In this document: positions 17,248-25,048 of the stretch, piece after piece
Layout of the letters: every line of letters begins with the position of its first letter
Numbering within the stretch: the first letter of the stretch is position 1
NCBI GenBank assembly: GCA_027682925.1
Contig: JAQCYU010000023.1
Location: 1-38,815, forward strand
Reading direction: 5' to 3'
Length of the DNA stretch: 38,815 nt
Origin: Coriobacteriaceae bacterium AF45-21
GTDB taxonomy: Bacteria; Actinomycetota; Coriobacteriia; Coriobacteriales; Coriobacteriaceae
Notes under the pieces: generated by a model
Told to the model about the DNA's origin: nothing
Databases searched by the model: none
What the model saw: only the letters and a program-made list of their open reading frames with translations
Program-made: the position numbers and the translations under genes

Positions 17248-18750
17248 ATGAAAGATGAGACGACGGGCCAAGAGGACGCGGCCCAAGATGCAGAAGCGTG
17301 TGCCGAGGCCCTGGAGAGCCTAGACCAGATCGCGCTGGCCGAGATTGCGTTTGACGATTCGAGCGTTGATGTGCAGGATGAGCCGGAAATCGAGGCGCAG
17401 CCCGATGATCGGGATGCAAAAGACGATGGCGCCGCGCCCACCGAAGATGAGGCGGGGCACGAGGAATCCGAATGCGAGGCCGACGACCAGCCCGAATCCG
17501 ACACGAGCGAGGAAACCATCTTGCTCGACAGCTTGCCGGCCGAAGATTCGCTGACCCGCGAGCTCCCTGGCTTAGGCTCTGCGCCTGCCGTGGACGAGAC
17601 CATCGCCATGGGCGATATTCCCCTGCCGTCCGTTCCCTCGGCACGCGAGGCCGAGGTTCGTCATCGTAAGATGTCGCCCAAGCGCCGCAATCTGATGGTC
17701 GCCGGTGTCGTGGCCGTCGCGCTCGTCGCCGGTGGTGCAGGCTATGCTGCCTGGAACGGATATCAGCAAGAGCAGGCTGCCGCTGTCGCCGCCAATGCCC
17801 ACACGATGATGTCGGTGCAGATTGGCGTACATGCCGCGGGGCTCGACTGTTCCACCGGCTCCAAGATTCCCGTACAGGTGAGTGGCCAGGATTCTGACGG
17901 ATCCTCCGTAAGCGAAACACTCTATGTTGACGAGCACGGCCGTGGCATCAAACTACTACCCGGTGACTACACGCTCTCCATCGCTGCCTCCCCCATCGCG
18001 GCCGACGGCACCATCTATACCGTCCCGACCACCAAGACGCAGGTCACCGTTAAGAGCGATGGACAGGATTTAAGTGCCCAGGTCACCTTTAAGCTCAAGG
18101 TGCCTTCGGCCGACACGGTAACCGACGACCAGATCGATGCCGCCGCCAAATATGCCGAGGAGGGAGGCGCGAGCTCCTCCGCCACCGCCAAGGTGCTCCA
18201 GCAGGCGGCAATTACGCGGCGCGACGCCGCCGTCAATGCCGTGGGCGCGCAAAAGGCCCAGGCATCCCGTGATGCTGACGCTCGCCACAAGGCAACCGAC
18301 CTCTACCAGCTCGATATTCCCGTCGAGTGGTACGGCAAGGTCGAGACTTGGCAGAATGGCAGCACGCTATGCATCTATCTTGCCGGCGACAGCGATACGC
18401 CGATCGTGACGCTCGTCGCGGTGCGCGAGGGCGAGAGCTTTACGCCCGATGAGGGCGATACGGTTTTGGGTGCGGCCAACCTAGGCAACGGTTATACCGT
18501 CTACGCCAGCGGCCCCGCCTATCCGTACGTGGTGCCCCAGACCATCAACGGACGGACGCAGAATCCCGTGTCGACCTACCCCATGGACACGGCCATTGAG
18601 CTTGTCGAGCTCACGACCGGCAACCGCTACACCTATAGCCAGATCAAGAACGTACTGGTCGGCAAAGACGGCAAGGCAGACGCCGCGACCAAACTTGAGA
18701 CCGACTACCTCGCCCAGATTCTCCTGCCGAGCATCAAAGCCCAGGACTAG
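17248..18750 (+). CDS. Single-pass membrane protein with acidic cytoplasmic domain, function unknown
   Basis: 500 residues. The first 145 or so are strongly acidic and probably disordered, followed by a basic stop (MSPKRRN) and one membrane helix (about 149-168), with an extracytoplasmic region of about 330 residues. That region has a beta-rich part (GIKLLPGDYTLSIAASP), a helical Ala-rich part (about 300-345) and a C-terminal domain ending SIKAQD. No enzyme motif is recognised. Two short repeated motifs in the acidic part, EETILLD (T90) and DETIAMGD (T118), look like possible phosphothreonine/FHA sites. The start has a GGGGG tract close by. It is a monocistronic gene preceded by an imperfect palindrome around ACCCCAATTTTGGGT. 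Confidence 0.85.
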   Translation: MKDETTGQEDAAQDAEACAEALESLDQIALAEIAFDDSSVDVQDEPEIEAQPDDRDAKDDGAAPTEDEAGHEESECEADDQPESDTSEETILLDSLPAEDSLTRELPGLGSAPAVDETIAMGDIPLPSVPSAREAEVRHRKMSPKRRNLMVAGVVAVALVAGGAGYAAWNGYQQEQAAAVAANAHTMMSVQIGVHAAGLDCSTGSKIPVQVSGQDSDGSSVSETLYVDEHGRGIKLLPGDYTLSIAASPIAADGTIYTVPTTKTQVTVKSDGQDLSAQVTFKLKVPSADTVTDDQIDAAAKYAEEGGASSSATAKVLQQAAITRRDAAVNAVGAQKAQASRDADARHKATDLYQLDIPVEWYGKVETWQNGSTLCIYLAGDSDTPIVTLVAVREGESFTPDEGDTVLGAANLGNGYTVYASGPAYPYVVPQTINGRTQNPVSTYPMDTAIELVELTTGNRYTYSQIKNVLVGKDGKADAATKLETDYLAQILLPSIKAQD

Positions 18751-18766
18751 CGGACCACAGCACCCA

Positions 18767-18876
18767 GGGTAGCTAATTTGGGGCGGGGCTTTTTTAGCTA
18801 CCCTTGATGTTGTTTCGACTTTGCTGTTGGGCAGAGCAGAGGGTAGCTAAAAAGCCCCCGTCCCAAATTAGCTACC
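18767..18876. repeat. 110-bp inverted repeat with T-runs between convergent genes
   Basis: The left arm (18767-18804: GGGTAGCTAATTTGGGG, then CGGGGCTTTTTTAGC) and the right arm (18840-18876) are near-perfect inverted copies, and each arm is itself flanked by GGTAGCTAA/TTAGCTACC. It sits between two convergent genes and could terminate both. A related piece (GTAGCTAAAAGAGCCCCGTC) occurs at about 29660. Confidence 0.75.
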
Positions 18877-18892
18877 ACAGATCAATAAATGA

Positions 18893-20245
18893 TTAGGCAA
18901 GAAGCCACTTCCATGCGGGCACAGCGTGTACCACACCGCGCTCGCATGGAATATCGGCCTGCTCATCCATGGTAACGATTGTCGACTCACCAAGATCGAA
19001 TTGGGCCATCGAGGCATCAAGCGCGGCAATTTCGCGCTCGCGCGTTTTCTCGCTTGCCATATCCGTACTCACCTGAATCAGGCCATAAGCCTGCATAAGA
19101 AGCGCATCCCCGGCCACAAAGTCCACCTCATGGCTTTTATTCTTCTCTTTGATCAGCAGGCGGCAGACCGAACCGGACCGCACGGCTGGAGTCCTTCTTC
19201 TGAGCGCATTGAACACCGCAGTCTCGAGCCTCTGGCCCTGATCAAATGCCGATGCGGGAGAGAATGCTCCGAACATCGCAGGATCGACAGCGTAGACTTT
19301 AGATGCGGACCGCGCATTATTTGCAAGTGAGCGCGTGAACTCCGGCACCGAAAACAACAGGTAGGCGTCCTCGTAATACCCAAGTAAGTCGCCGAGCGAA
19401 TTACGACTGACGGGTATCTGCCTACTTTTGAACTCGTTGTACACCTTGTTCACTGACAGCTCTCGTGCCGAAGATGCCATACACCGCGTCAGGAACAGTG
19501 AAGCCAAACGAGGGTTCTTGATGTCGTAGCGCTCAACGACGTCCATGGCGACCGTTCGCGACGCATATTCCTGTAGCAGCTGAATCGCGTCCGCGGGCGT
19601 CTGCTCTAGCGTCGCGATGAATCCCCCTCGCTCAAGATATCCGATCAGATGATGTCGAAGCAGTGCTGTATCGCTCGATGAAAAGGGTGCGTCCGACTCA
19701 GGAACGCTCCCCGTCTTATATCGGACGTATTCCGAAAAACTCAACGGAAACAGCTCTCGCACAAGAGAGCGGCCCCTGAACTCGCTCTTAAGTTCCGAGG
19801 ACAGCATCTTAGAAGAAGATCCCGTCACGTAGACGGTCGCTTTCTCCGTATCGACCACACGCCGCAGAAACGCACCCCATTCGGGAATTTCCTGGATTTC
19901 GTCGAAGAAAATGTAGGCACCCTCGCCTCGTGCAGCAGGATAGAGCGCATAGAATGTATCGAGCACGTCCGCTAGCAGCGACGGCTCATACGGACGCAAG
20001 CGCTCATCCTCAAAATTGAAATAAAGCATCCGGTCAAGCTCGATACCTTGACCCTGAAGCCGCTGCATCTCCTGATACAGGCGATACGTCTTTCCACAAC
20101 GACGGGCTCCCACAATCACATTTACGATGTTGTCGCGCTTGGGTTCCTGCGGGTTTCCCAGATCAAGGTCGCGCTCAAAGACCTGTGGAACTCCTTGTTG
20201 CTCAAAGTCCTTTATTTTCTGGGCCACCAAGTCGTTATAAGCCAT
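18893..20245 (-). CDS. AAA ATPase with DUF4143 C-terminal domain
   Basis: 450 residues. Walker A is GARRCGKT (46-53), Walker B is YIFFDEIQEI, and a sensor-like VYVTGSSSKML follows: the AAA_14 domain. The C-terminal half is DUF4143, with KNKSHEVDFVAGD, which resembles a PD-(D/E)xK-like nuclease core (EVDF...). These ATPases are widespread and variable between strains; roles in defence, addiction or DNA handling are suspected but not settled. ATG 20245 has GGAG four to five bases ahead. Three palindromic repeats lie immediately upstream, the nearest within ten bases of the start. Base composition is less GC-rich than the neighbours, consistent with acquisition by transfer. Confidence 0.88.
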   Translation of the reverse strand: MAYNDLVAQKIKDFEQQGVPQVFERDLDLGNPQEPKRDNIVNVIVGARRCGKTYRLYQEMQRLQGQGIELDRMLYFNFEDERLRPYEPSLLADVLDTFYALYPAARGEGAYIFFDEIQEIPEWGAFLRRVVDTEKATVYVTGSSSKMLSSELKSEFRGRSLVRELFPLSFSEYVRYKTGSVPESDAPFSSSDTALLRHHLIGYLERGGFIATLEQTPADAIQLLQEYASRTVAMDVVERYDIKNPRLASLFLTRCMASSARELSVNKVYNEFKSRQIPVSRNSLGDLLGYYEDAYLLFSVPEFTRSLANNARSASKVYAVDPAMFGAFSPASAFDQGQRLETAVFNALRRRTPAVRSGSVCRLLIKEKNKSHEVDFVAGDALLMQAYGLIQVSTDMASEKTREREIAALDASMAQFDLGESTIVTMDEQADIPCERGVVHAVPAWKWLLA

Positions 20246-20253
20246 TATTCTCC

Positions 20254-20345
20254 AATCTTGCTTTTCGTCTAAGCAAGATTGTACTAATTCTTGATTAGCT
20301 GGAAAGCAAGATTTTGCGAATCTTGATTAGCCAGAAAGCAAGATT
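20254..20345. repeat. Three tandem AATCTTG...CAAGATT palindromes upstream of the ATPase gene
   Basis: Copy 1 is a perfect 10-bp inverted repeat (AATCTTGCTT 20254-20263 with 20271-20280). Copies 2 (20286-20313) and 3 (20319-20345) are direct repeats of TCTTGATTAGC-x-x-GAAAGCAAGATT. In the ATPase transcript copy 1 would form a hairpin directly before the ribosome site. Confidence 0.75.
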
Positions 20346-20407
20346 TCAATTGTCTCAATTGCCGAACCGCCCGACCGACCGCATGCCTCAAATGGCTACA
20401 AAACGGT

Positions 20408-20473
20408 TGAGGGGGCCAAATGTTCCTGCTAGAGCCTTGGTAAAGGCTTTACTAGGAACATTTGGCCCCCTCA
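20408..20473 (-). terminator. Terminator at the end of the PTS-2/HAD operon
   Basis: A perfect 20-bp inverted repeat (TGAGGGGGCCAAATGTTCCT 20408-20427 with 20454-20473) with a 26-base inner region that can pair further. On the minus strand it is followed by ACCGTTTTG. It lies 29 bases after the HAD stop. Confidence 0.75.
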
Positions 20474-20501
20474 GTCCTGCAGGGAATCATGGGGCGCGGA
20501 G

Positions 20502-21329
20502 CTAGATCAGGCCAAGGTGCTCCATGGCCTCCGCGACGCCGTCGTCTGCACAGGAGAGCGCGGCATAGTCGGCGGCCTCGCGCACGTGGGGCGCGGCCTG
20601 GCCCATCGCCACGGCAACATCAGCGGCCTCAAAAAGGGGCAGGTCGTTCTCGGAATCGCCGAAGGCAAAGACGCGCGCCGGCACCGCACCCACTGCGGCA
20701 GAGAGCTCCGCAAGCAGCGCCCGGGCTCCGGCACCTTTGGACACCCCGGGCATGACGAGCTCATGGCTTCCTTCGCCCACGTTGTAGTAGCCAAGCTCCT
20801 CCATCAAAAAGTTGCTCGCCCGGTAGGCCCCGTACGCCTCGTCGACAAAATCGACCTTGGCAAACCGCAGGTCGGGCTTGGCCATGCGCATCTCCTCGAG
20901 GTCGCACGCCACGGGACCCCAGTTGTAGAGGCTCCCGCCGCTCGCATTGAGCTCCAGACAAAGCTCCGTCCCCTCAAAAAAGGCGGGCATCCCCACGCGG
21001 AGCATCTCCGCCACCATGCGCTCGAGCACATCGCGCGGAAAGCAACGGTCGAGGATAACCTTGCCGTCAAGCACCACGTGTGCCCCGTCGAGCGAGACAT
21101 ATCCGCGAAACGGAAGGTTGTTAAGCAGCTGGTCAATCCCCACTCGGGCGCGCCCGGTCGAGAGAATCGGAATACCGCCGCGCTCGGCGAAGTCCTCCAC
21201 GGCGCACGCCACACGCTCCGTGGGAAAGCTGCCGGGGCCCGTTACGGGATCGCGGCACACCAACGTCCCGTCAACGTCGAAAAACGCAACGACCGGACCC
21301 TTCTCCAAGCGCACCCCGCCGGCGCTCAC
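20502..21329 (-). CDS. HAD-superfamily phosphatase, Cof type
   Basis: 275 residues from GTG 21329. All HAD motifs are visible: FFDVDGTLV (nucleophile Asp), STGRA, the Lys of SKGAGARALL, and FGDSENDLPLF. The cap domain lies between motifs II and III, as in Cof-type sugar-phosphate and nucleotide phosphatases. The start overlaps the stop of the preceding gene as GTGA (21326-21329) with GGAGC ahead, so translation is coupled. As last gene of a PTS operon it most likely dephosphorylates a sugar-phosphate or removes a toxic intermediate; the substrate cannot be read from sequence. Confidence 0.9.
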   Translation of the reverse strand: MSAGGVRLEKGPVVAFFDVDGTLVCRDPVTGPGSFPTERVACAVEDFAERGGIPILSTGRARVGIDQLLNNLPFRGYVSLDGAHVVLDGKVILDRCFPRDVLERMVAEMLRVGMPAFFEGTELCLELNASGGSLYNWGPVACDLEEMRMAKPDLRFAKVDFVDEAYGAYRASNFLMEELGYYNVGEGSHELVMPGVSKGAGARALLAELSAAVGAVPARVFAFGDSENDLPLFEAADVAVAMGQAAPHVREAADYAALSCADDGVAEAMEHLGLI

Positions 21330-22559
21330 AGCTGCTCCCCATAGGACGCGAGCATCTGCTCGGTCCAACCCTTGGGCATCTGAGTCACGTAGCTCTCGTA
21401 GCTCGAACCACCATAGGTGTGGGCGGCGACAAAATAGCCCTGGTAATCGTTGGCGTAGCCGATGATCACCGGATGCTTGCCCGTCCCGTCGAACGCACCC
21501 TTGACGATGGCGCCTAGCTCGCTTGCAAGCTCGCCGGGGAAGGTCGTGAACACCACCGAGCCAAAGTCGAGCGTCGTCATCGCAACGGTGAAGTCCATCT
21601 CGTGGCGCTGGAGCTGCTGCTCGAGCATCTCCTTCTCGGTATCGGCGAGTTTCTTCTCGTCAAACGTGGGATTGTTGGCGAGCACCTCGAGCACCTCGTC
21701 AAGCTGCGCCTGGTACTGCGGGTAAAAGTCCTCGTTGTTGTAGTGGACATGGTGCTCAAACCGCGAAACCTTGGGCGCAGTGAGCTCAATGGGCTCAAAG
21801 GCGCCCTTCATGATCTCGCCCGCGATGCCGTTGCTCACGCGGCGGAGCTCCGCAAAGTCGTTGCCCTGGCGGAACTGCCGGTTGCCCAGATCGCCCGAGG
21901 CGCCGGTAAAGATATACGGCACGCAGCCGATCCAGTCCGCAAGCTTGTCGCGCACGCCTCCCTGCACGTCGGTCGTGAGCAGGCGGTTGGTGGGGCCGAT
22001 CACCGTGGCATGGCAGTTGAAGTTGAGCATCGCGCCCAGCGTCTTGCCGCCCTCAGCCACAAAGCGCAGCACCAGGGCCTCATCGTCAAACGGCAGGTCG
22101 GCATCGTTGCGGTTGGAATACCAACCGCGTACGTGCCTCGTGAGCATCTCGGGCGCGGCGTCGACGAGCTCCTCATCCAAACCCGTCGCCGCCTGCAGCA
22201 CCAGCCCCGTGACCAGCTCGACATAGCCGGGCGTGGTGGGGGATGCCCATGGCGCCCGCGCCCTCAAAGCCGTTGGCGCACGAGTGCGAGTGGATGGAGT
22301 TGATCACGATGTTCTCGCTCGCGACCCCAAGCCCCGCGGCGAGGCCCTCGCGCATCGCTCGGGTCGTCTGGGCCGTGAGGATGCACACGTCGATCGATAC
22401 AAAGAGTGACCGTGTGCCCTCGACCTCGAGCAGGAGCAGCGTCGCACGCGGCGTATCGTGCACGCCCGTCGCCGGCTGCTTGCGGATGGGATGGATATAG
22501 CCCTCCATCCAAAACGTGCCCGCGGGAGTGATATCGACAGATATGCTTGCAGCCTTCAT
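21326..22559 (-). CDS. Neutral/alkaline ceramidase-like metallo-amidase, interrupted by a 1-base frameshift
   Basis: With one base removed it encodes 410 residues resembling the N-terminal catalytic domain of neutral ceramidase. Seen are the start ASISVDITPAG, a zinc-type INSIHSHSCANGFEG (THTHSGPGG in classic enzymes), NFNCHATVIGP, GASGDLGNRQFRQGNDF and a C-terminal NDYQGYFVAAHTYGGSSYES. It lacks the C-terminal Ig-like domain and a signal peptide, so it is cytoplasmic. The frame changes at a run of five G (22239-22243 on the plus strand); four would restore it. Bacterial proteins of this family are often found in carbohydrate operons, and an N-acyl substrate such as an N-acetylated sugar is more likely than ceramide; this is inference. 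It starts 12 bases after a terminator-like hairpin. Confidence 0.8.
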
Positions 22560-22570
22560 GGCTCTCCTTT

Positions 22571-22604
22571 CAAAAAAGCCCGAGACGCACAGGGCGCCCC
22601 GGGC
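22571..22604 (-). terminator. Terminator-like hairpin just before the ceramidase-like gene
   Basis: An 11-bp stem with two mismatches (22578-22588 with 22594-22604) is followed on the minus strand by TTTTTT (22577-22572) and then directly by the AAAGGAG ribosome site of the next gene. It would reduce expression of the last two genes of the operon. Confidence 0.7.
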
Positions 22605-22625
22605 ATGCAGTGCAGATATTGTTCG

Positions 22626-23492
22626 CTATGCGACCACGTAGCGGTACGTGTCGCCCATCGGCACAAACGTGGCCAGGATTTCGCTCGTCCCCAGAGCCTC
22701 GGGCAGCCAGTTGACCATGTACTCCATACCTGGCTCCTCCAGGTTGAAGTGCCCGATGGTGATGGCGCACCGGTTTTGGCCGAGCATGCCAGAGTCGCGG
22801 ATGTACTCGCACGTGGTGAAATCGATGAACTCCATCGTCATAAGGCAGTCGTTGGCCTCGGCATCGGTGCGATTGATTTCGGCGGTATCGCTCTTGGCGT
22901 CGCCGGTCACATGCATCGGGACGCGAACGCTCTTGACGCGTGCGTGCGGGTCGCCGGTAATACGTGTGCCGTTGAGGCCGAGCTTGTGCACGAGCTCCTG
23001 CGCGAGCTCCGTGGCGTCTGTCTCGGGGATCTGGTACTCCAGGCAAAAGCCCTTGTCCTCGCCCATGCGGTAGTCGAGCCAGCCGAGCTTATCGGCCAGG
23101 CCGTAGAAGATGCCGTCTGCCAGAGCACCGTCCGCGTCGATGGGCACGCGCGAGTGGATATAGTCGTGGCAGCGCCAGACGGCACCGCCCCACTCGTCGA
23201 GCAGGGTCTTCTTGGCCTTGAACGTTACGGTATCGCCCACCACGTCCTGATGGTCGCCATGGTTCCAAAAAAGTGCCTCGTGGCTGATGATCAGGTTGGC
23301 GCCAAGCTCCTGAGCGCGGCGGATGATATCTGCCGTGGGCCAGATGCAGGTAACGATGCCCGCGCACTCGGTGTCGGTAGCGCCGTAGAGCACCTGGTCA
23401 CGCGTAGTCGCGTCGTCGATTGCCTTGCCGGTAAACGAGTCCACGCCTGTCGAGAAGTCCTTGACGTGTTGGATAACCTCGCTGATGAGCAT
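22626..23492 (-). CDS. Nif3-like dinuclear metal-centre protein
   Basis: 288 residues of the Nif3/YbgI family: GIVTCIWPTADIIRRAQ, NLIISHEALFWNHGD (metal-binding His), the middle WRCHDYIHSRVP and a C-terminal IGHFNLEEPGMEYMVNW. Family members form toroidal hexamers with two metal ions, but their reaction is not firmly established. Several family His residues are changed (SHEA for SHHP), so this is a divergent subgroup. ATG 23492 has AAGGAG six bases ahead. It lies 57 bases after the IIA gene within the PTS operon, so a role on the imported sugar, such as hydrolysis or isomerisation, is plausible. Confidence 0.85.
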   Translation of the reverse strand: MLISEVIQHVKDFSTGVDSFTGKAIDDATTRDQVLYGATDTECAGIVTCIWPTADIIRRAQELGANLIISHEALFWNHGDHQDVVGDTVTFKAKKTLLDEWGGAVWRCHDYIHSRVPIDADGALADGIFYGLADKLGWLDYRMGEDKGFCLEYQIPETDATELAQELVHKLGLNGTRITGDPHARVKSVRVPMHVTGDAKSDTAEINRTDAEANDCLMTMEFIDFTTCEYIRDSGMLGQNRCAITIGHFNLEEPGMEYMVNWLPEALGTSEILATFVPMGDTYRYVVA

Positions 23493-23549
23493 ATGAATCT
23501 CCTTTTGGAACTAAATGACCAACCGCATGTGCCGTCTGAGCGGCAGATG

Positions 23550-23951
23550 CTACTCGTCGTCCTCGTCGTCCTCGACCTGGATGGTGTTGAGGAGTTTGAT
23601 GGACTGCCCGGCCATGTCGATCGCGTTCTGGATACCCTCGGCCGTGAGCGGCGCAGGTGCCAGGCAGAGCTCCATCGCCAGGACCACATTGACGCCCGCC
23701 ACCACAAAGACGTTGGGGGCCACGTAGGGCAGAAACTTCTGATTGACACTGCCTGCCAGGATGTCGGTCAAAACGAGCACCTCGTCGTCGGGAGAAATCG
23801 CGTCGAACACGGCCTCGACCTGCGGCTCGAGCGGCGTATCGTCCACGTACGCGCAGATCACGTGAAAGTCGCACTTGGCGCCCAGAAACTCCAGCGTATC
23901 GGCCAAGCCCTGAGCAAATTTATGGTGCGACGCAAGGATTACCTGCCTCAT
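23550..23951 (-). CDS. Mannose-family PTS component IIA
   Basis: 133 residues: MRQVILASHHKFAQGLADTL with the phosphorylated His9, then VLVLTDILAGSVNQ and NVFVVAGVNVVLAMEL, the standard EIIA(Man) fold, ending in an acidic tail (VEDDEDDE). It receives phosphate from HPr and passes it to the separate IIB encoded upstream. ATG 23951 is chosen because AAGGAG lies seven bases before it. It is separated from IID by 215 bases containing several hairpins, so its expression may be set separately from the membrane subunits. Confidence 0.9.
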   Translation of the reverse strand: MRQVILASHHKFAQGLADTLEFLGAKCDFHVICAYVDDTPLEPQVEAVFDAISPDDEVLVLTDILAGSVNQKFLPYVAPNVFVVAGVNVVLAMELCLAPAPLTAEGIQNAIDMAGQSIKLLNTIQVEDDEDDE

Positions 23952-23971
23952 GAGCCAACTCCTTATGTAGT

Positions 23972-24148
23972 AGCGGGAGTGAACCCCGCTAAACAAACCG
24001 TTCCATGGCACCCGCCGCGCACAAGCGTGTAAGGAGACGTGCAGGGCGGGTGCGGTGGAACGGTTCGCTCAAATCAGATACGAACCGTAACACCGGGGCC
24101 GTGGGATGGCGCCCACAGCCCCGTCGGCGTCGGGGGAAGCCACCGACG
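23972..24148 (-). promoter_or_regulatory. Chain of hairpins between PTS IID and IIA
   Basis: On the minus-strand transcript there are, in order: a stem around CGTCGG (24122-24148), GGGGC-GTGGG/CCCAC-GCCCC (24095-24122), a 21-bp stem with two mismatches (24045-24065 with 23996-24016) followed by TTTGTTTAG, and AGCGGG/CCCGCT (23972-23990) beside the IIA ribosome site. This looks like a terminator/attenuator and processing region. Confidence 0.6.
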
Positions 24149-24166
24149 GAGGAAAAGTGAAGGAAC

Positions 24167-25048
24167 TTAGGCGGCCAGGATACCGAAGGCGGCGCAGACG
24201 CAGCTCACGGCAAGGATACCAAGGATGATCCAGTTGAGCTTGACGCCCTTCTTGATCAGTTTGTAGACCACGACGGCCAAGAGCAGACCCAAGATGTTGG
24301 GGAAGATCTGGTCGAGCACGCCCTCCTGGATACCGAGCGAGATCTCGCCGTACTGGAACACGAGGGGCGTGGTGAGCTTGACGGAGCTGTAGATCAGCGA
24401 GCCGACCACGGTAAGGCCGAGGATGGAGGCGGCGTCGGTGAGGACGTTGAGCTTATCGCCCATCTTGGTCACCACGGAAGCGCCCGCCTTGTAGCCCTGG
24501 ACGTAGTTCTGCATACGCCAGAAGTACAGGGCGGCCCAGACCGCCAGCCACAGGAGGATGCCAACGGGGCTTCCCTGCTGGGCCATGTAGCCGGCGATGG
24601 AGCCGAGGATCGTCATCGGCAGGATCCAGATAAAGACGTCGCCGATACCGGAGATGGGGCCCATGAGGCCGACCTTGAGGTCGTTCTCGGCATGGATGCC
24701 GTTAAGGTGGCCCTTATCCTCCATGGCGAGGCCGGCACCGAGAAGCAGGCCCGAGACGGGAGGCGTGGCGTTGAACACGCAGTCGAGCTGGTTCAGGATC
24801 GCGGTGTTGAAGGCGTCCTCGTCGTTGCCGTAGATCTTGCGAAGCGCGTAGTAGGAGGCGAACATGGCGCACGGGGCGTTCTGCGTGGCGTAGGAGTACG
24901 AGACCGTATCCATCAGGCACATACGGCGCGAGCAGATCTTGAGGTCTTCGTCGGTAAGGACGGGCTCATAGGAGCCGTCGGGGAGTTGTACGGGGGCCGG
25001 AGCCTCGTTGAAGTCCTTGAATTCCTTGGGCTTGAAGAAGTTACTCAT
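24167..25048 (-). CDS. Mannose-family PTS permease component IID (second locus)
   Basis: 293 residues from ATG 25048: MSNFFKPKEFKDF, then ICSRRMCLMDTVSYSYATQN, the conserved GLMGPISGIGDVFIWILPM, and hydrophobic C-terminal helices ending AAFGILAA. It differs clearly from the IID at 8524, so the two loci are not recent duplicates. Its start overlaps the IIC stop by eight bases and its GGAGG site lies inside IIC, giving coupled synthesis of the two membrane subunits. Substrate unknown. Confidence 0.92.
   Translation of the reverse strand: MSNFFKPKEFKDFNEAPAPVQLPDGSYEPVLTDEDLKICSRRMCLMDTVSYSYATQNAPCAMFASYYALRKIYGNDEDAFNTAILNQLDCVFNATPPVSGLLLGAGLAMEDKGHLNGIHAENDLKVGLMGPISGIGDVFIWILPMTILGSIAGYMAQQGSPVGILLWLAVWAALYFWRMQNYVQGYKAGASVVTKMGDKLNVLTDAASILGLTVVGSLIYSSVKLTTPLVFQYGEISLGIQEGVLDQIFPNILGLLLAVVVYKLIKKGVKLNWIILGILAVSCVCAAFGILAA

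Noticed and set aside
22458..24032. 524-codon plus-strand frame over the Nif3 and IIA genes
   Set aside because: Antisense shadow; it crosses hairpins and two real genes.
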